Assembly: GCF_008642355.1 (NCBI RefSeq)
Contig: NZ_CP029193.1
Span: 3,000,001-3,064,000, forward strand
DNA length: 64,000 nt
Source: Streptomyces venezuelae
GTDB taxonomy: Bacteria > Actinomycetota > Actinomycetes > Streptomycetales > Streptomycetaceae
Direction: 5' to 3'
Positions 42,292 through 50,888 of the stretch are shown piece by piece. The position numbers and the translations under genes are program-made. Position 1 is the first letter of the stretch; each line of letters starts with the position of its first letter. The notes beneath the pieces were generated by a model. It ran no database searches, had not been told where the DNA came from, and worked only from the letters and a program-made list of their open reading frames with translations.

Positions 42292-42324
42292 ATCCATGCC
42301 CAGGATCCATGCCCAGGATCCATG
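42292..42324. repeat. 13-base direct repeat
   Basis: ATCCATGCCCAGG occurs twice in tandem and starts a third time (ATCCATGG). It lies between the sortase E and SEC-C genes. Each unit contains an ATG but no reading frame. Confidence 0.8.
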
Positions 42325-42399
42325 GCCGCCACGGCCGACCAGGGCAGGAACCGTACCGACCCTCCTGCACGAGCCCCACTCGGCAGTACCGTGTCCCGT

Positions 42400-43437
42400 A
42401 TGCGCCCCGAGAAGCCTGCTGCTGCCGCTGACGTCGACGTCGACCACATCGCCGAAGCCGCGCGCCTGGAACGCACGGCCGACCTGTACCCGGAGGACGC
42501 CGAACAGCTCCTCCTCCAGGCCGCGGCCCACCTCGAACTGGCCGGCGCCCGAGACCGCGCGACGAGTCTCTACGACAACCTCCTCTCCCCCTCGGCCCCA
42601 CACCCGCCCTCCTCCCCACTCCTGATCCGGGCTCTCAAGGCCTCCAACCTGTGGGAGTACGGGCACGAGGCGGAGGCGAGGGCGATCATCGACGGCGTCC
42701 GCGCGTCCGCGCCGCGGGACCCCGCGCCGTGGGTGATCGTGGCGGAGTCCCTCGAATCCCACGACGAGCTGGAGCAGGCGCACGCCGCGTTCACGGAGGC
42801 GGCGACGCTGCTGATCCCCGCGGCGACGGAGCCCCCGTACGCGACGCACCCGATCCTCTTCGGCCGCCACCGGGTACGCCGCCTCCTGGGCGCGGACCAC
42901 GACGACTGGGACGCCCTGGCGGACCAGGTCTCGTCCTCCCCGGTCCCCCTGGACGAACTGCACGACCCGAAGCGGGTGTGGTCGCTCGGCTCGGAGAACC
43001 CGGCGGAGCTGCGTGCGGAAATCGCCCGTATCCAGGCGGAGTTGGGCTCGTACCGGCAGGCCCTGTCCCGCCCCTTCCCGGTGGCGGTGCTTCACTGGCC
43101 CGCTCCGGAACTGACGGAACTCCTGACGGCGTACCCGTCCCTGTCCTCGGAGTACCCGTCCCACGAGGCACACCTGTCGACCATAGAGTCCTCGCTGAGG
43201 GAGTTGTCGGCCTCCGGCACGCCGAACCTGGGCATCGTCACGGGCACGGTCCCGTCCTACGAGGCCTTCGCGGCCTCGGAGGCGTCCTCCCCGGAGGACC
43301 CGTCGCTCCTGCCCCAGTACGCGACGACGCTGGCGGCGCGGGGGCGGGCGGTGGCTTGGCCGCCGGAGGAGGGGGCTGGGTGTTGGTGTGGGTCGGGGCG
43401 GGGGTATGGGGAGTGTCACGGCGATCTTTCCGCCTGA
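42400..43437 (+). CDS. SEC-C motif-containing protein with helical repeats
   Basis: A 345-aa protein. Helical TPR-like repeats (about 15-130: AARLERTADLYPEDAEQLLLQ, ASNLWEYGHEAEARAIID) are followed by a mixed region and a C-terminal zinc-binding SEC-C motif CWCGSGRGYGECHG. SEC-C motifs bind zinc and are shared with SecA and several nucleic-acid or chaperone-related proteins. ATG 42400 chosen; the upstream frame to 42322 contains repeat sequence. It borders the restriction island. Confidence 0.85.
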   Translation: MRPEKPAAAADVDVDHIAEAARLERTADLYPEDAEQLLLQAAAHLELAGARDRATSLYDNLLSPSAPHPPSSPLLIRALKASNLWEYGHEAEARAIIDGVRASAPRDPAPWVIVAESLESHDELEQAHAAFTEAATLLIPAATEPPYATHPILFGRHRVRRLLGADHDDWDALADQVSSSPVPLDELHDPKRVWSLGSENPAELRAEIARIQAELGSYRQALSRPFPVAVLHWPAPELTELLTAYPSLSSEYPSHEAHLSTIESSLRELSASGTPNLGIVTGTVPSYEAFAASEASSPEDPSLLPQYATTLAARGRAVAWPPEEGAGCWCGSGRGYGECHGDLSA

Positions 43438-43513
43438 GCAACAGACTGTTGGCGCCCACATTCGCCGAAGAGGTTCTACAAAAACGAGCCGCCTCACCCT
43501 ACGGCTGCTGCTC

Positions 43514-44410
43514 TTAAAGAACATTGAGGCGGTCGGCTGCGTGATCAAGGACCTGGGCAGTCGGCACATGCACTTGGCCGAATTGGGTCGCTGCTGCGAG
43601 TTCAATAGTGTCGAACCGCAGCGGCGGCACCACGTCGGCAAGTAACAGCTCAGCAGGGGTCTTCCGGCCAGCATTGCTCCCCTGACGGAACTTTCTATTC
43701 CCCACACGTAAACTCAGCGCTCGCCGCCCAGTCCACGCGTCTACGCGGAACAGCGCATCGGCCAGCGGGTGAACACGTAGATCAATTCCGCGCCTCCTGA
43801 GCTGCACGAGGGTATACACCTCTCGCAGAAAACCGTAGTACGCGTTGCCGATGCGCCAGCGCATCGCTGCCTGAGCGCGCCGCTGCTCAACACCATGCCT
43901 TACAACAAGGTCCCGAATCAGTTCCTTTGCAGGGGTGCCAAGCATTCCGAGCCCCTCAGCAGAAGAAAGTGAGAACTCCCGGAACTGCTGATAGGTAGGT
44001 ACTGCTCCAAGACGCTCCACACACGTATGGAACGTATGCGTAAACGCGAATTTCGGGTGCCAGTCCACGATCTGGGGCACACTCTCCCCTACCTCGCGCC
44101 GCACCTGCCCCAGAGCATGCTCCGTGCGTTGGCACACGTCGTGCACATCATCCTCAGTGAGGCGATACAGCACTCGCGTGCGGTGCGCCAACACCACTGG
44201 CGCAACCCGTTCCCTTCGAGGATCACGCTTCCAGTCTTCGAAGCGCCTCTCAGTGCTCACCGACGCACAGAACAGGTCCAGTACATGCCTGGCCGTCGTC
44301 TCCATCGCCCACACCCACAGTCGGCAGTAAGTCAACCCGTGAGCAGGGTAGTTGACCATGACCTCGGAGCCCAGGGTCATCTCGCGAGCCGTGATACTAG
44401 TGAGCCACAT
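43514..44410 (-). CDS. Unknown protein divergent from the NaeI-like restriction gene
   Basis: A 298-aa basic, soluble protein. I do not recognise a family. Its end has RIGNAYYGFLREVYTLVQLRRRG followed by HPLADALFRVDAWTGRR and ALSLRVGN. The E...D...xLR order loosely recalls a PD-(D/E)XK core, but no clear ExK is visible. It starts 28 bases from the restriction gene's GTG on the other strand, so both share one control region. Codon use is less GC-biased than in flanking genes. It may be a second nuclease, a controller or an accessory of the island. Confidence 0.7.
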   Translation of the reverse strand: MWLTSITAREMTLGSEVMVNYPAHGLTYCRLWVWAMETTARHVLDLFCASVSTERRFEDWKRDPRRERVAPVVLAHRTRVLYRLTEDDVHDVCQRTEHALGQVRREVGESVPQIVDWHPKFAFTHTFHTCVERLGAVPTYQQFREFSLSSAEGLGMLGTPAKELIRDLVVRHGVEQRRAQAAMRWRIGNAYYGFLREVYTLVQLRRRGIDLRVHPLADALFRVDAWTGRRALSLRVGNRKFRQGSNAGRKTPAELLLADVVPPLRFDTIELAAATQFGQVHVPTAQVLDHAADRLNVL

Positions 44411-44437
44411 ATCGTCTTTCTGCTTCAGGAGTTACTC

Positions 44438-45445
44438 GTGCCCACACCCCTCTTCGACCCTCCAGGCCCAGCACCTGGCGTGTGTGACGACCCTGAGCTC
44501 ATGCTCGTACGCCAGCACCTACTGAGCCTGGACCCAAGGGGCGAGCGGTTCGCCCGCGTCCTGCGCGACACCATTGACCAGCTCCTAGACGGCGAGCACA
44601 CTGGCCGGTTTGACTGGAACGACCTTCACAAGACCGAGAAGACTCACGCAGGAACTCTGGTAGAGATCAACCTGCTACGTGAATTCGAACTATCCAGCGG
44701 AGCAGACCTGGACTACCTGATCGAAGGGATCGAGGTCGACTGCAAGTACTCACAGAAGCTGTACGGCTGGATGATTCCACCAGAAGCCTTGGATGAAATC
44801 TGCCTCGTGGTCTGGGCGGACGACCACCAAAGCCTGTGGAGTGCAGGACTCCTTCGAGCAAATCGCGCAAAGCTGACCACTAGCGGAAAAGTCACAAAGA
44901 AGGGCAACCGGGACGGAAAGTTCCGGCTCACAAAACAGCATCACTCTCTAGTCACTTGGCTCTGGCATGAGGCGCCACTGGAGGAGAACCTACTGCTGCA
45001 CATCGACAAGGAGACCCAGCAGGCAGTCTTGAATGCCGGGGCCGGAACACGGCGCAGCCCTGGCCAAGCAAAGCTCAACGAGCTGTTCCGGCGAGTACAG
45101 GGGCGCCGAGTAAACCGTACGGTGGTGCGGACTCTCGCACAGCAGAAGGACTACATGAAGCGCGTGCGGTACAACGGTGGGGCGCGTGACAAGCTTCGTG
45201 ATGAGGGGATACTTATCTGCGGCGACTATCCGAACCACCAAGTTGTGGCCGCCCAGCTAGGACTACCCGTCCCGCAGGAGGGCGAGAGCGTCAGTATCCG
45301 CGTCGTGGAAGCCAAGCCACACCATGACGGCCAGCCTCGCGTCCTGCTAGAGGACCGATACTGGGTCGCAGCTGGTCCCGATGACCCAGAAGAGCGGGCT
45401 CCTCTTCTTCCTGAGACAAAGAAGAAGACAAGCAGCATCGACTGA
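44438..45445 (+). CDS. NaeI-family type II restriction endonuclease
   Basis: A 335-aa type IIE enzyme. It aligns to NaeI through its length, with a constant offset of six residues: catalytic Glu76, Asp92, Asp101 and Lys103 (NaeI E70, D86, D95, K97) in LVEINLLREF, DLDYLIEG and VDCKYS. Leu49 (TIDQLLDGE) is kept, the residue whose change to Lys makes NaeI a topoisomerase, so this one should cut DNA. The C-terminal DNA-binding domain has LNELFRRVQGRRV and LAQQKDYMKRVR. NaeI cuts GCCGGC; the same site is likely but unproven. GTG 44438 follows a CAGGAG site. Confidence 0.93.
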   Translation: MPTPLFDPPGPAPGVCDDPELMLVRQHLLSLDPRGERFARVLRDTIDQLLDGEHTGRFDWNDLHKTEKTHAGTLVEINLLREFELSSGADLDYLIEGIEVDCKYSQKLYGWMIPPEALDEICLVVWADDHQSLWSAGLLRANRAKLTTSGKVTKKGNRDGKFRLTKQHHSLVTWLWHEAPLEENLLLHIDKETQQAVLNAGAGTRRSPGQAKLNELFRRVQGRRVNRTVVRTLAQQKDYMKRVRYNGGARDKLRDEGILICGDYPNHQVVAAQLGLPVPQEGESVSIRVVEAKPHHDGQPRVLLEDRYWVAAGPDDPEERAPLLPETKKKTSSID

Positions 45446-45465
45446 CCTTCCGTCCGGAGGAGGCC

Positions 45466-45933
45466 ATGCAGAATATGGAAAGCAGCAGCGGGAGTTGGGT
45501 TCCGCCTGAAGGTTCCTGGGCCTCCTCCGCGGCACGACGCCGCAACATGCAAGCTATCCGCAGCCGCGACACCAAGCCCGAGCGGAAGATCCGAAGCCTT
45601 CTCCACGCTCAGGGCATGCGCTACCGTGTGGCAGCCAAGCCGCTTCCCGGCCTACGCCGGACAGCGGACATCGTCTTCCGACCAGCAAAGCTGGCTGTGT
45701 TCATTGACGGCTGCTACTGGCACGGCTGCCCGGAACACTATGTACAGCCGAAGACCAATGCGGGCTACTGGTCGGACAAGGTTGCCCGGAATATGGCCCG
45801 CGACCGCGACACCGACGCGCAGCTTCGGGCAGCAGGGTGGACAGTACTCCGCTTCTGGGAGCACGAATCAGCCGAGGCCTGCGCCGTCAAGATCGCGGCC
45901 ACAGCGAGCCGACTCCGAGCAGCCCAGAAGTGA
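45466..45933 (+). CDS. vsr: Very short patch repair endonuclease Vsr
   Basis: A 155-aa endonuclease that nicks next to T:G mismatches arising from deaminated 5-methylcytosine. Motifs are NMQAIRSRDTKPERKIRSLL, the catalytic Asp in LRRTADIVFRPAKLAVFIDG and the zinc/His region YWHGCPEHY. It follows the restriction gene by 20 bases in the same direction. It would protect sites methylated by the convergent C5-methyltransferase. Confidence 0.93.
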   Translation: MQNMESSSGSWVPPEGSWASSAARRRNMQAIRSRDTKPERKIRSLLHAQGMRYRVAAKPLPGLRRTADIVFRPAKLAVFIDGCYWHGCPEHYVQPKTNAGYWSDKVARNMARDRDTDAQLRAAGWTVLRFWEHESAEACAVKIAATASRLRAAQK

Positions 45934-45951
45934 GTGGTCGCTCTGCCTCGT

Positions 45952-47007
45952 CTATAGCTCTCGGGCAGCCTCAAAAGCCTCGAAAGCCGCGTAGACCTGC
46001 TCGCCGACAGCCTGTGCCACTGGAGGCGGGAAAGCGTTCCCGACCTGCCGGTAAGCGGCAGTCTTGCGCCCGGAGAACTGCCAGTCTTCCGGGAATCCCT
46101 GGATCAGTGCGGCTTGGGTCACCGTGAGCTTGGGACCTGCGGGAGCGAAAAGGTCGCGCTCTGCATCCTTCATCTCGTCTGGCTCGTTGGCGACGCCTAG
46201 TCCGCATACTCCAAGGTCCGCCCAGGCTCGCTTGGCCCGTGTCGGCCCGAGGTCTGCTCCCCCGTGCTTCTTTGAACCCCCGACAACGGTGGGGGCGACA
46301 CCTTCTAGCGCCTTCTCGTACCACTTCTTGAACGCGTTCTCAGCCCTGGGGTCGTCAGCAACTGCGTCATACCGGGCTCGCATCGAGTCGTGCAGCGCCT
46401 CGCCGACCGTGAGTTCTGCACGCTCCTCGGGCTTGGTGTGCTGGAAGTACCGGGCATACTGCGGCTGCATCGCAACGAGGACGGCTCTGGGGCGAAGCTG
46501 CGGGACTCCATATCGCTTCGCTTCCAGCACCTCCCAATAGCACTCTTCGTACCCCAGCGACTCCAAGCGCTTGATGATCTCTTGCCGATAATCGGCAAAC
46601 TTCGGGTCGAGCAAACCACGCACGTTCTCGATCATCACGGCTTTAGGACTGAGTTCATCGACGAGATCGAGCATCCGTGGGAAGAGATCACGCTCATCGT
46701 CGCGGCCCAGCTGCTTGCCGGCCGCCGAGAATGGAGGACAAGGCACCCCGCCCGCCAGAAGATCAAGCTCCCCTGGGACTAGTCCCAAGCTCGCCGTATC
46801 AAACAGCCTGAGATCCGCCTCGATGACCGTGCACCCATCCCACTCCGGGTTCCTGCTGGTGTTGTCCCTGAGTGTCTGACAGGCATCCCTGTCGATCTCA
46901 ATTAGAGCAGCATGCCTGAAGCCCGCATTGTGCAGACCGACAGCTTGGCCCCCAGCCCCGGCGCAGATCTCCACCGAGGTGTACTTGAGCTCATTTACGC
47001 GGGCCAT
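45952..47007 (-). CDS. DNA (cytosine-5) methyltransferase of the island
   Basis: A 351-aa m5C methyltransferase. Motif I VEICAGAGGQAVGLHNAG, motif IV GGVPCPPFSAAG (catalytic Cys), motif VI VMIENVRG, motif VIII QLRPRAVLVAM and motif X GNAFPPPVAQAVG all present. ATG 47007 chosen. It faces vsr and the restriction gene convergently and should modify the same site as the NaeI-like enzyme, with the HNH gene divergent on the other side. Confidence 0.95.
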   Translation of the reverse strand: MARVNELKYTSVEICAGAGGQAVGLHNAGFRHAALIEIDRDACQTLRDNTSRNPEWDGCTVIEADLRLFDTASLGLVPGELDLLAGGVPCPPFSAAGKQLGRDDERDLFPRMLDLVDELSPKAVMIENVRGLLDPKFADYRQEIIKRLESLGYEECYWEVLEAKRYGVPQLRPRAVLVAMQPQYARYFQHTKPEERAELTVGEALHDSMRARYDAVADDPRAENAFKKWYEKALEGVAPTVVGGSKKHGGADLGPTRAKRAWADLGVCGLGVANEPDEMKDAERDLFAPAGPKLTVTQAALIQGFPEDWQFSGRKTAAYRQVGNAFPPPVAQAVGEQVYAAFEAFEAAREL

Positions 47008-47168
47008 GTCCCCTCCATACCGGTACGCAGCGGCGGGCACACTGCGCGCACCACCATCACAGAGGGTGACAGACCCCACTGACAACTAGACCTACCCAAG
47101 TGTGCAGCACGTTGCATAGTTCGCTGAACACACCCTCTGCCACGACGAACACTCATACGATATTGCCC

Positions 47169-47942
47169 ATGCGGATCCCTGCGTGGACTGAGGATGAGCT
47201 CGTACTGGCCGGAGCGCGCGTCGTAAGAAACGGGTGGCGCGAGCTGCGAACCGGAGATCCGGAGGTCCAAGAACTGTCCGAGTTGCTCCGGTCGCTCCCC
47301 ATCCATCCCCCCGAAGCCCTCGGACTCCCCGAGTTCCGGTCTCCGGACAGCGTCAGCCGCAAGACCAGCGACTTCGCGACGAACCACCCCGACTACACCC
47401 GCAAAGGCACACGCTGCGGGGAGCCGACTCGCCTGATGATCAAGGCTTTCATCGACCGAGAGGCCGAGATGCTGGAGGCCGCTCAGGCGATCGAAGACGG
47501 AATCAGCTCGGGGCGGCTGCAGCTCATCCCGCCCCAGCCCGATGAGATCGACGACTCCGGCTCTACCGCTATCGAGGGCCGGCTTCTCGTCCGTCAGGCA
47601 CTGGCCCGCGAGCGAGACCAGAAGCTCCGCAAGCTGAAGATCAAGCAGGCGCAGCAGAACGGCAAGCCGCTGCGCTGCGAGGTCTGCGACTTCGACTTCG
47701 CACGCGCTTACGGCGCACTCGGCGAGGGATACATCGAGGTGCACCACGTCACCCCCCTCCATATATCCGGCCCCCGAAGCACCAGGCTCGACGACCTTGC
47801 CTGCCTGTGCGCCAACTGCCACCGCATGTGCCACAAGAACCGCCGGGGAGAATCCTGGCGCACTCCGGACGCACTGAGGGCCCTGATTGCCGATGCGGCA
47901 TCCCACAGCCCTCACGCCGCTTCCGCCGCCGCTGACTCGTAG
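47169..47942 (+). CDS. HNH endonuclease
   Basis: A 257-aa protein with a C-terminal HNH/McrA-type domain: CEVCDFDF, IEVHHVTPL and CANCHRMCH give the zinc-binding Cys pairs and catalytic His. The N-terminal 150 residues are charged and helical (LLRSLPIHPPEALGLPEFRS, DYTRKGTRCGEPTRLMIKAF). It could cut modified or unmodified DNA as an extra defence layer. It is divergent from the methyltransferase; its last 31 bases overlap the convergent anti-sigma gene. Confidence 0.85.
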   Translation: MRIPAWTEDELVLAGARVVRNGWRELRTGDPEVQELSELLRSLPIHPPEALGLPEFRSPDSVSRKTSDFATNHPDYTRKGTRCGEPTRLMIKAFIDREAEMLEAAQAIEDGISSGRLQLIPPQPDEIDDSGSTAIEGRLLVRQALARERDQKLRKLKIKQAQQNGKPLRCEVCDFDFARAYGALGEGYIEVHHVTPLHISGPRSTRLDDLACLCANCHRMCHKNRRGESWRTPDALRALIADAASHSPHAASAAADS

Positions 47943-48544
47943 CGGGCCAGCGCCAGACCCAGCGCCTCGTCCGGGTCCCCGCCCTGTGCAGCGAGCCAAT
48001 GCAGCAGGTCAGCGATGACCTCGGGGACCAACGTCTCCAAAAGCGCACGCTCCGGCGCAACCATCGAGTCTGAGCCGATCAGCTTGCAGTACTCGTCCAG
48101 CACGGCCGCTGCGCGCTGGACCCGTGCGCACTGTCCAACAGCGGTCAGTGAGATCTCGCACCACACCACCTTCCCCGCAGCCGTCACGACGGTGCCCCAC
48201 TCCTCGCTCAGGGAGGCCAGAAGGTGGAGGCCCCGGCCGCATTCCGCTTCGCCACACACTGCACTCAGCGTCGGCACGGCCGAGCTTCCGTCGTGCACCT
48301 CAACGCGGAGGCGGCCCCCGCGGGGCTCGAGTACCAGCGTCGCCGGCGTGCCCTCGCCGACATGCTTGATGACGTTCGTCGCCAGTTCCGTCGCGACCAG
48401 CCCCGCTTCGTCGAGGACGCTCAGCGCACCCCACTGCTCCAAGTTGCGCTTCACCTCCAGGCGGAGGAGCGGAACTTCCTTCGGTGTCGCTTCGAAGGGC
48501 AGGACTCGGCGCAGTCGGTGTGCGCCCTCTTCGTACCTGGGCAT
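47912..48544 (-). CDS. HATPase anti-sigma-like regulator
   Basis: A 210-aa protein with a GHKL ATPase fold of the RsbW/SpoIIAB type: LVATELATNVIKHVGEGTP (N box), VEVHDGSSAVPTL (G1) and CGRGLHLLASLSEEWG (G2). Streptomyces have many such genes beside XRE/DUF5753 and DUF397 genes, as here. ATG 48544 chosen. It is divergent from the XRE gene across 231 bases that otherwise hold nothing I recognise. Confidence 0.88.
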   Translation of the reverse strand: MPRYEEGAHRLRRVLPFEATPKEVPLLRLEVKRNLEQWGALSVLDEAGLVATELATNVIKHVGEGTPATLVLEPRGGRLRVEVHDGSSAVPTLSAVCGEAECGRGLHLLASLSEEWGTVVTAAGKVVWCEISLTAVGQCARVQRAAAVLDEYCKLIGSDSMVAPERALLETLVPEVIADLLHWLAAQGGDPDEALGLALARYESAAAEAA

Positions 48545-48775
48545 GGAGAGGCTCCCTCGCAGGCCACGCAGCGCTGCGCCCGCCGTATTCGTACGGCTAC
48601 ACCGCGTAGTGAGTGCTGCGAGCATGGCACAGAGAAGTCTCGCTATGTAACTTCTCACCCATATCCTTCGAGTGAACTCGGTGGGGGGTCAGCCGAGTTG
48701 GCGCTTAGCCTGGACGCGCCCAGCAGGGAGTGGGAATCCGACCTTCGGGCTGGACAGGAGAGCGAGAGGAGTCAT

Positions 48776-49621
48776 ATGTCGCTACGGACCACCACGCGTC
48801 GGCGCCAACTGGGCGCGATGATGCGGAAGCTGCGCGCCCGTAAGGGGCTGACTCTGGAAGAGGCCGGGACTCTCGTCGGGGTGTCCAAGGCGACTGTCAG
48901 CCGGTACGAGACACAGGCCGGGCCCGTCAAGTGGCTCGTGGTCGACGCGCTGTGCCGCGAGTACACGGCCTCCGACGCCGAGCGGCGCGCAGTCGTGGCG
49001 CTCGCCAAGGACGCCAAGCAGCAAGGGTGGTGGAGTTCGTTCACCGACTCGATCCCGGAGAGCATGAATCTGCTGCTCACCCTGGAGGATGAGGCGGTTC
49101 GTGAGGACCACTTCTCATGCGTGTACGTGCCCGGACTGCTGCAGACCCGCGCCTACAGCACCGCGGTCCAGCAGGCCAACGAAGTGCGCCTCGCCCCGGC
49201 CGAGATCGAACGCCTCGTGGACATCCGCATGAAACGGCAGGAGATCCTGACCCGGCCGACTCCCCCTCGGCTGTGGGCGATCCTCGACGAGTCCGTCATC
49301 CGTCGCGTCGTCGGCTCCCCGGCAGCCATGAAGGAACAGCTCGGCCGCCTACTCGAAGCGAACGAAACACCCGACATCACACTTCAAGTGCTGCCCTTCT
49401 CCAAAGGGGCCCACTGCGCGGCACTCGGCAGCTTCGTGATCATCGGCGGCACCGAACCGGCCCTGGACGTCGTGTACGTCGACCTCCACACCGGGTCGCT
49501 CTTCCTGGAGAAAGACGAGGAACTGGAGCGCTACCGGCTTGCCTTCGACTACCTCCGCGCACAAGCGTTGGACATGGAAGCCTCTTCCTCCATGATTCAA
49601 CGCGTCCGCAAGGAGTTGTAG
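48776..49621 (+). CDS. XRE/DUF5753 helix-turn-helix regulator
   Basis: A 281-aa protein: N-terminal XRE helix-turn-helix (LGAMMRKLRARKGLTLEEAG ... VSKATVSRYETQ) and C-terminal DUF5753 domain (YVPGLLQTRAYSTAVQQ, ILDESVIRRVVGSPAAMKEQ, VLPFSKGAHCAALGSFVII). Such proteins work with DUF397 partners in Streptomyces development and antibiotic control (WhiJ-like). ATG 48776 with AGAGGAG. Its stop overlaps the next start by one base. Confidence 0.93.
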   Translation: MSLRTTTRRRQLGAMMRKLRARKGLTLEEAGTLVGVSKATVSRYETQAGPVKWLVVDALCREYTASDAERRAVVALAKDAKQQGWWSSFTDSIPESMNLLLTLEDEAVREDHFSCVYVPGLLQTRAYSTAVQQANEVRLAPAEIERLVDIRMKRQEILTRPTPPRLWAILDESVIRRVVGSPAAMKEQLGRLLEANETPDITLQVLPFSKGAHCAALGSFVIIGGTEPALDVVYVDLHTGSLFLEKDEELERYRLAFDYLRAQALDMEASSSMIQRVRKEL

Positions 49622-49830
49622 TGCCCGCCGTTACGCCGCCCTTTCCTCCCTCAGCACTCACGTGGTTCAAGTCCTCCCACAGCGGCGGCAACACCACCGA
49701 ATGCCTGGAGACCGCCTTCCTCCCTGGCCCTCCCGGCGGTGTCCTCATACGCGACTCCAAGCGAGCCGACGGGCCCCGCCTCCGGGTCTCCTCCACAGCG
49801 TGGGACCGCTTCGTCGCCACGTGGCGCTGA
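49621..49830 (+). CDS. DUF397 protein
   Basis: A 69-aa protein with the family form LTWFKSSHSGGNTTECLETA, VLIRDSKRADGPRLRVSSTAW and FVATWR. It is the standard small partner of XRE/DUF5753 regulators; here GTG 49621 overlaps the regulator's TAG. Confidence 0.92.
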   Translation: MPAVTPPFPPSALTWFKSSHSGGNTTECLETAFLPGPPGGVLIRDSKRADGPRLRVSSTAWDRFVATWR

Positions 49831-49931
49831 CACCGCCATGTGTGAGACCGGCGCAGCCGTCAACCATGTACCCATCCATCCAGGGGCGGCACGCCGCGAC
49901 GCCCTAGACGCCGTACGAGGAGGAGAACCCC

Positions 49932-50519
49932 TTGCCCTACGCCTCCGAGCAAGACCACGACCGCGCGTTCATCGAGCAAGCCATCGCTCAGTCCCGTCGC
50001 TCCCTCGGCCCCGACACCACCAAGAAGCCCTTCGGGGCCGTCGTCGTCATGGACGGGGAAGTCGTGGGGGTCGGGAGCAATTGTGTGGTCGAGGACTGTG
50101 ATCCGACCGCCCACGGCGAAGTCATGGCGCTGAGGGACGCGGGGCGGCGGCTCGGGACGTATCTCCTGGAAGGGGCCACGCTGTACTCCAGTTGCGAGCC
50201 CTGTCCCATGTGTCTCACCGCCTGTTACTGGGCGGGGATCAGTCGGCTCGTCTACGCCGCCGACCGGCACGACGCCGCCCGCAACGGGCATCCCGACCTT
50301 CAGTTTTATCGGGAGCTCGCGTTGCCCAATGGGGAGCGGCGGATGTTGGACGAGGTGCCCGTCGAGGGGGAGGTCAGGTCCGCCGCCGTCGGCGTTCTCG
50401 CCGCGTGGGCCGACGCGCAGCCCGAGCCCGTCGAGCCGAAGCTCGGAAGGCGCAGGTCGAGCCGGAGCACTGACCGAAGCACTGAGGGTGCCGGTCGGTG
50501 GCCTGGCGGCCCGCGTTAG
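49932..50519 (+). CDS. Nucleoside/guanine deaminase-like protein
   Basis: A 195-aa cytidine-deaminase-fold enzyme. TAHGEVMAL supplies the zinc His and catalytic Glu, and SCEPCPMCLTACYWAG the two Cys. Family members deaminate guanine, cytosine or tRNA adenosine; RRLGTYLLEGATLYS and the HDAARNGHPDLQFYREL segment suggest the guanine/nucleoside branch. It starts at TTG 49932, which has a strong GGAGGAG site; no ATG is available. The last 30 residues are Arg/Ser-rich. Confidence 0.87.
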   Translation: MPYASEQDHDRAFIEQAIAQSRRSLGPDTTKKPFGAVVVMDGEVVGVGSNCVVEDCDPTAHGEVMALRDAGRRLGTYLLEGATLYSSCEPCPMCLTACYWAGISRLVYAADRHDAARNGHPDLQFYRELALPNGERRMLDEVPVEGEVRSAAVGVLAAWADAQPEPVEPKLGRRRSSRSTDRSTEGAGRWPGGPR

Positions 50520-50572
50520 CCTCGCCCCATAGGCAAGACAACCTGGACTTATGACCGAGAGGCGGATCAATC

Positions 50573-50875
50573 ATGGCGAGGATTCCCGCGGCAGTCGTGG
50601 CCGTGAGCGGGCTGGTCGGGGGGTACGCCACCGCGCGGGCCACCAAGAAGCGGCCCCTCGGTGGGGTCGTGCTCGGTGCCGCCGGCGTCGTCGCCGCCCG
50701 GCAGTGGCGTGAAGCCGCCGGTGGCAAGACCGCCGCCGCGCTCACCGGCGCCTACCTCGCCGGGTTCGCCGGATCGCATCCCCTCGCCAAGAAGGTGGGC
50801 GCCTGGCCCGCCGTCCTCGGTGTCGCCGGTGGCGTCGGGCTCGCCTCCTGGGTCCTCGCCGACCGCCACAGGTAG
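50573..50875 (+). CDS. Small hydrophobic Gly/Ala-rich membrane protein
   Basis: A 100-aa protein of four short hydrophobic helices (AAVVAVSGLVGGYATA, LGGVVLGAAGVVAA, AALTGAYLAGFAG, AVLGVAGGVGLASWVLA) joined by basic turns. Family not recognised. It lies between the deaminase and a convergent membrane gene. Confidence 0.7.
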   Translation: MARIPAAVVAVSGLVGGYATARATKKRPLGGVVLGAAGVVAARQWREAAGGKTAAALTGAYLAGFAGSHPLAKKVGAWPAVLGVAGGVGLASWVLADRHR

Positions 50876-50888
50876 GGAGGGGAGAGGG

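Noticed and set aside
41311..43707. A 798-aa minus-strand frame over the sortase and SEC-C genes
   Set aside because: It lacks domain features and overlaps two genes with recognised motifs.
44438..45445. NaeI homologue acting as a topoisomerase
   Set aside because: The key residue is Leu49 as in wild-type NaeI, not Lys, so endonuclease activity is expected.
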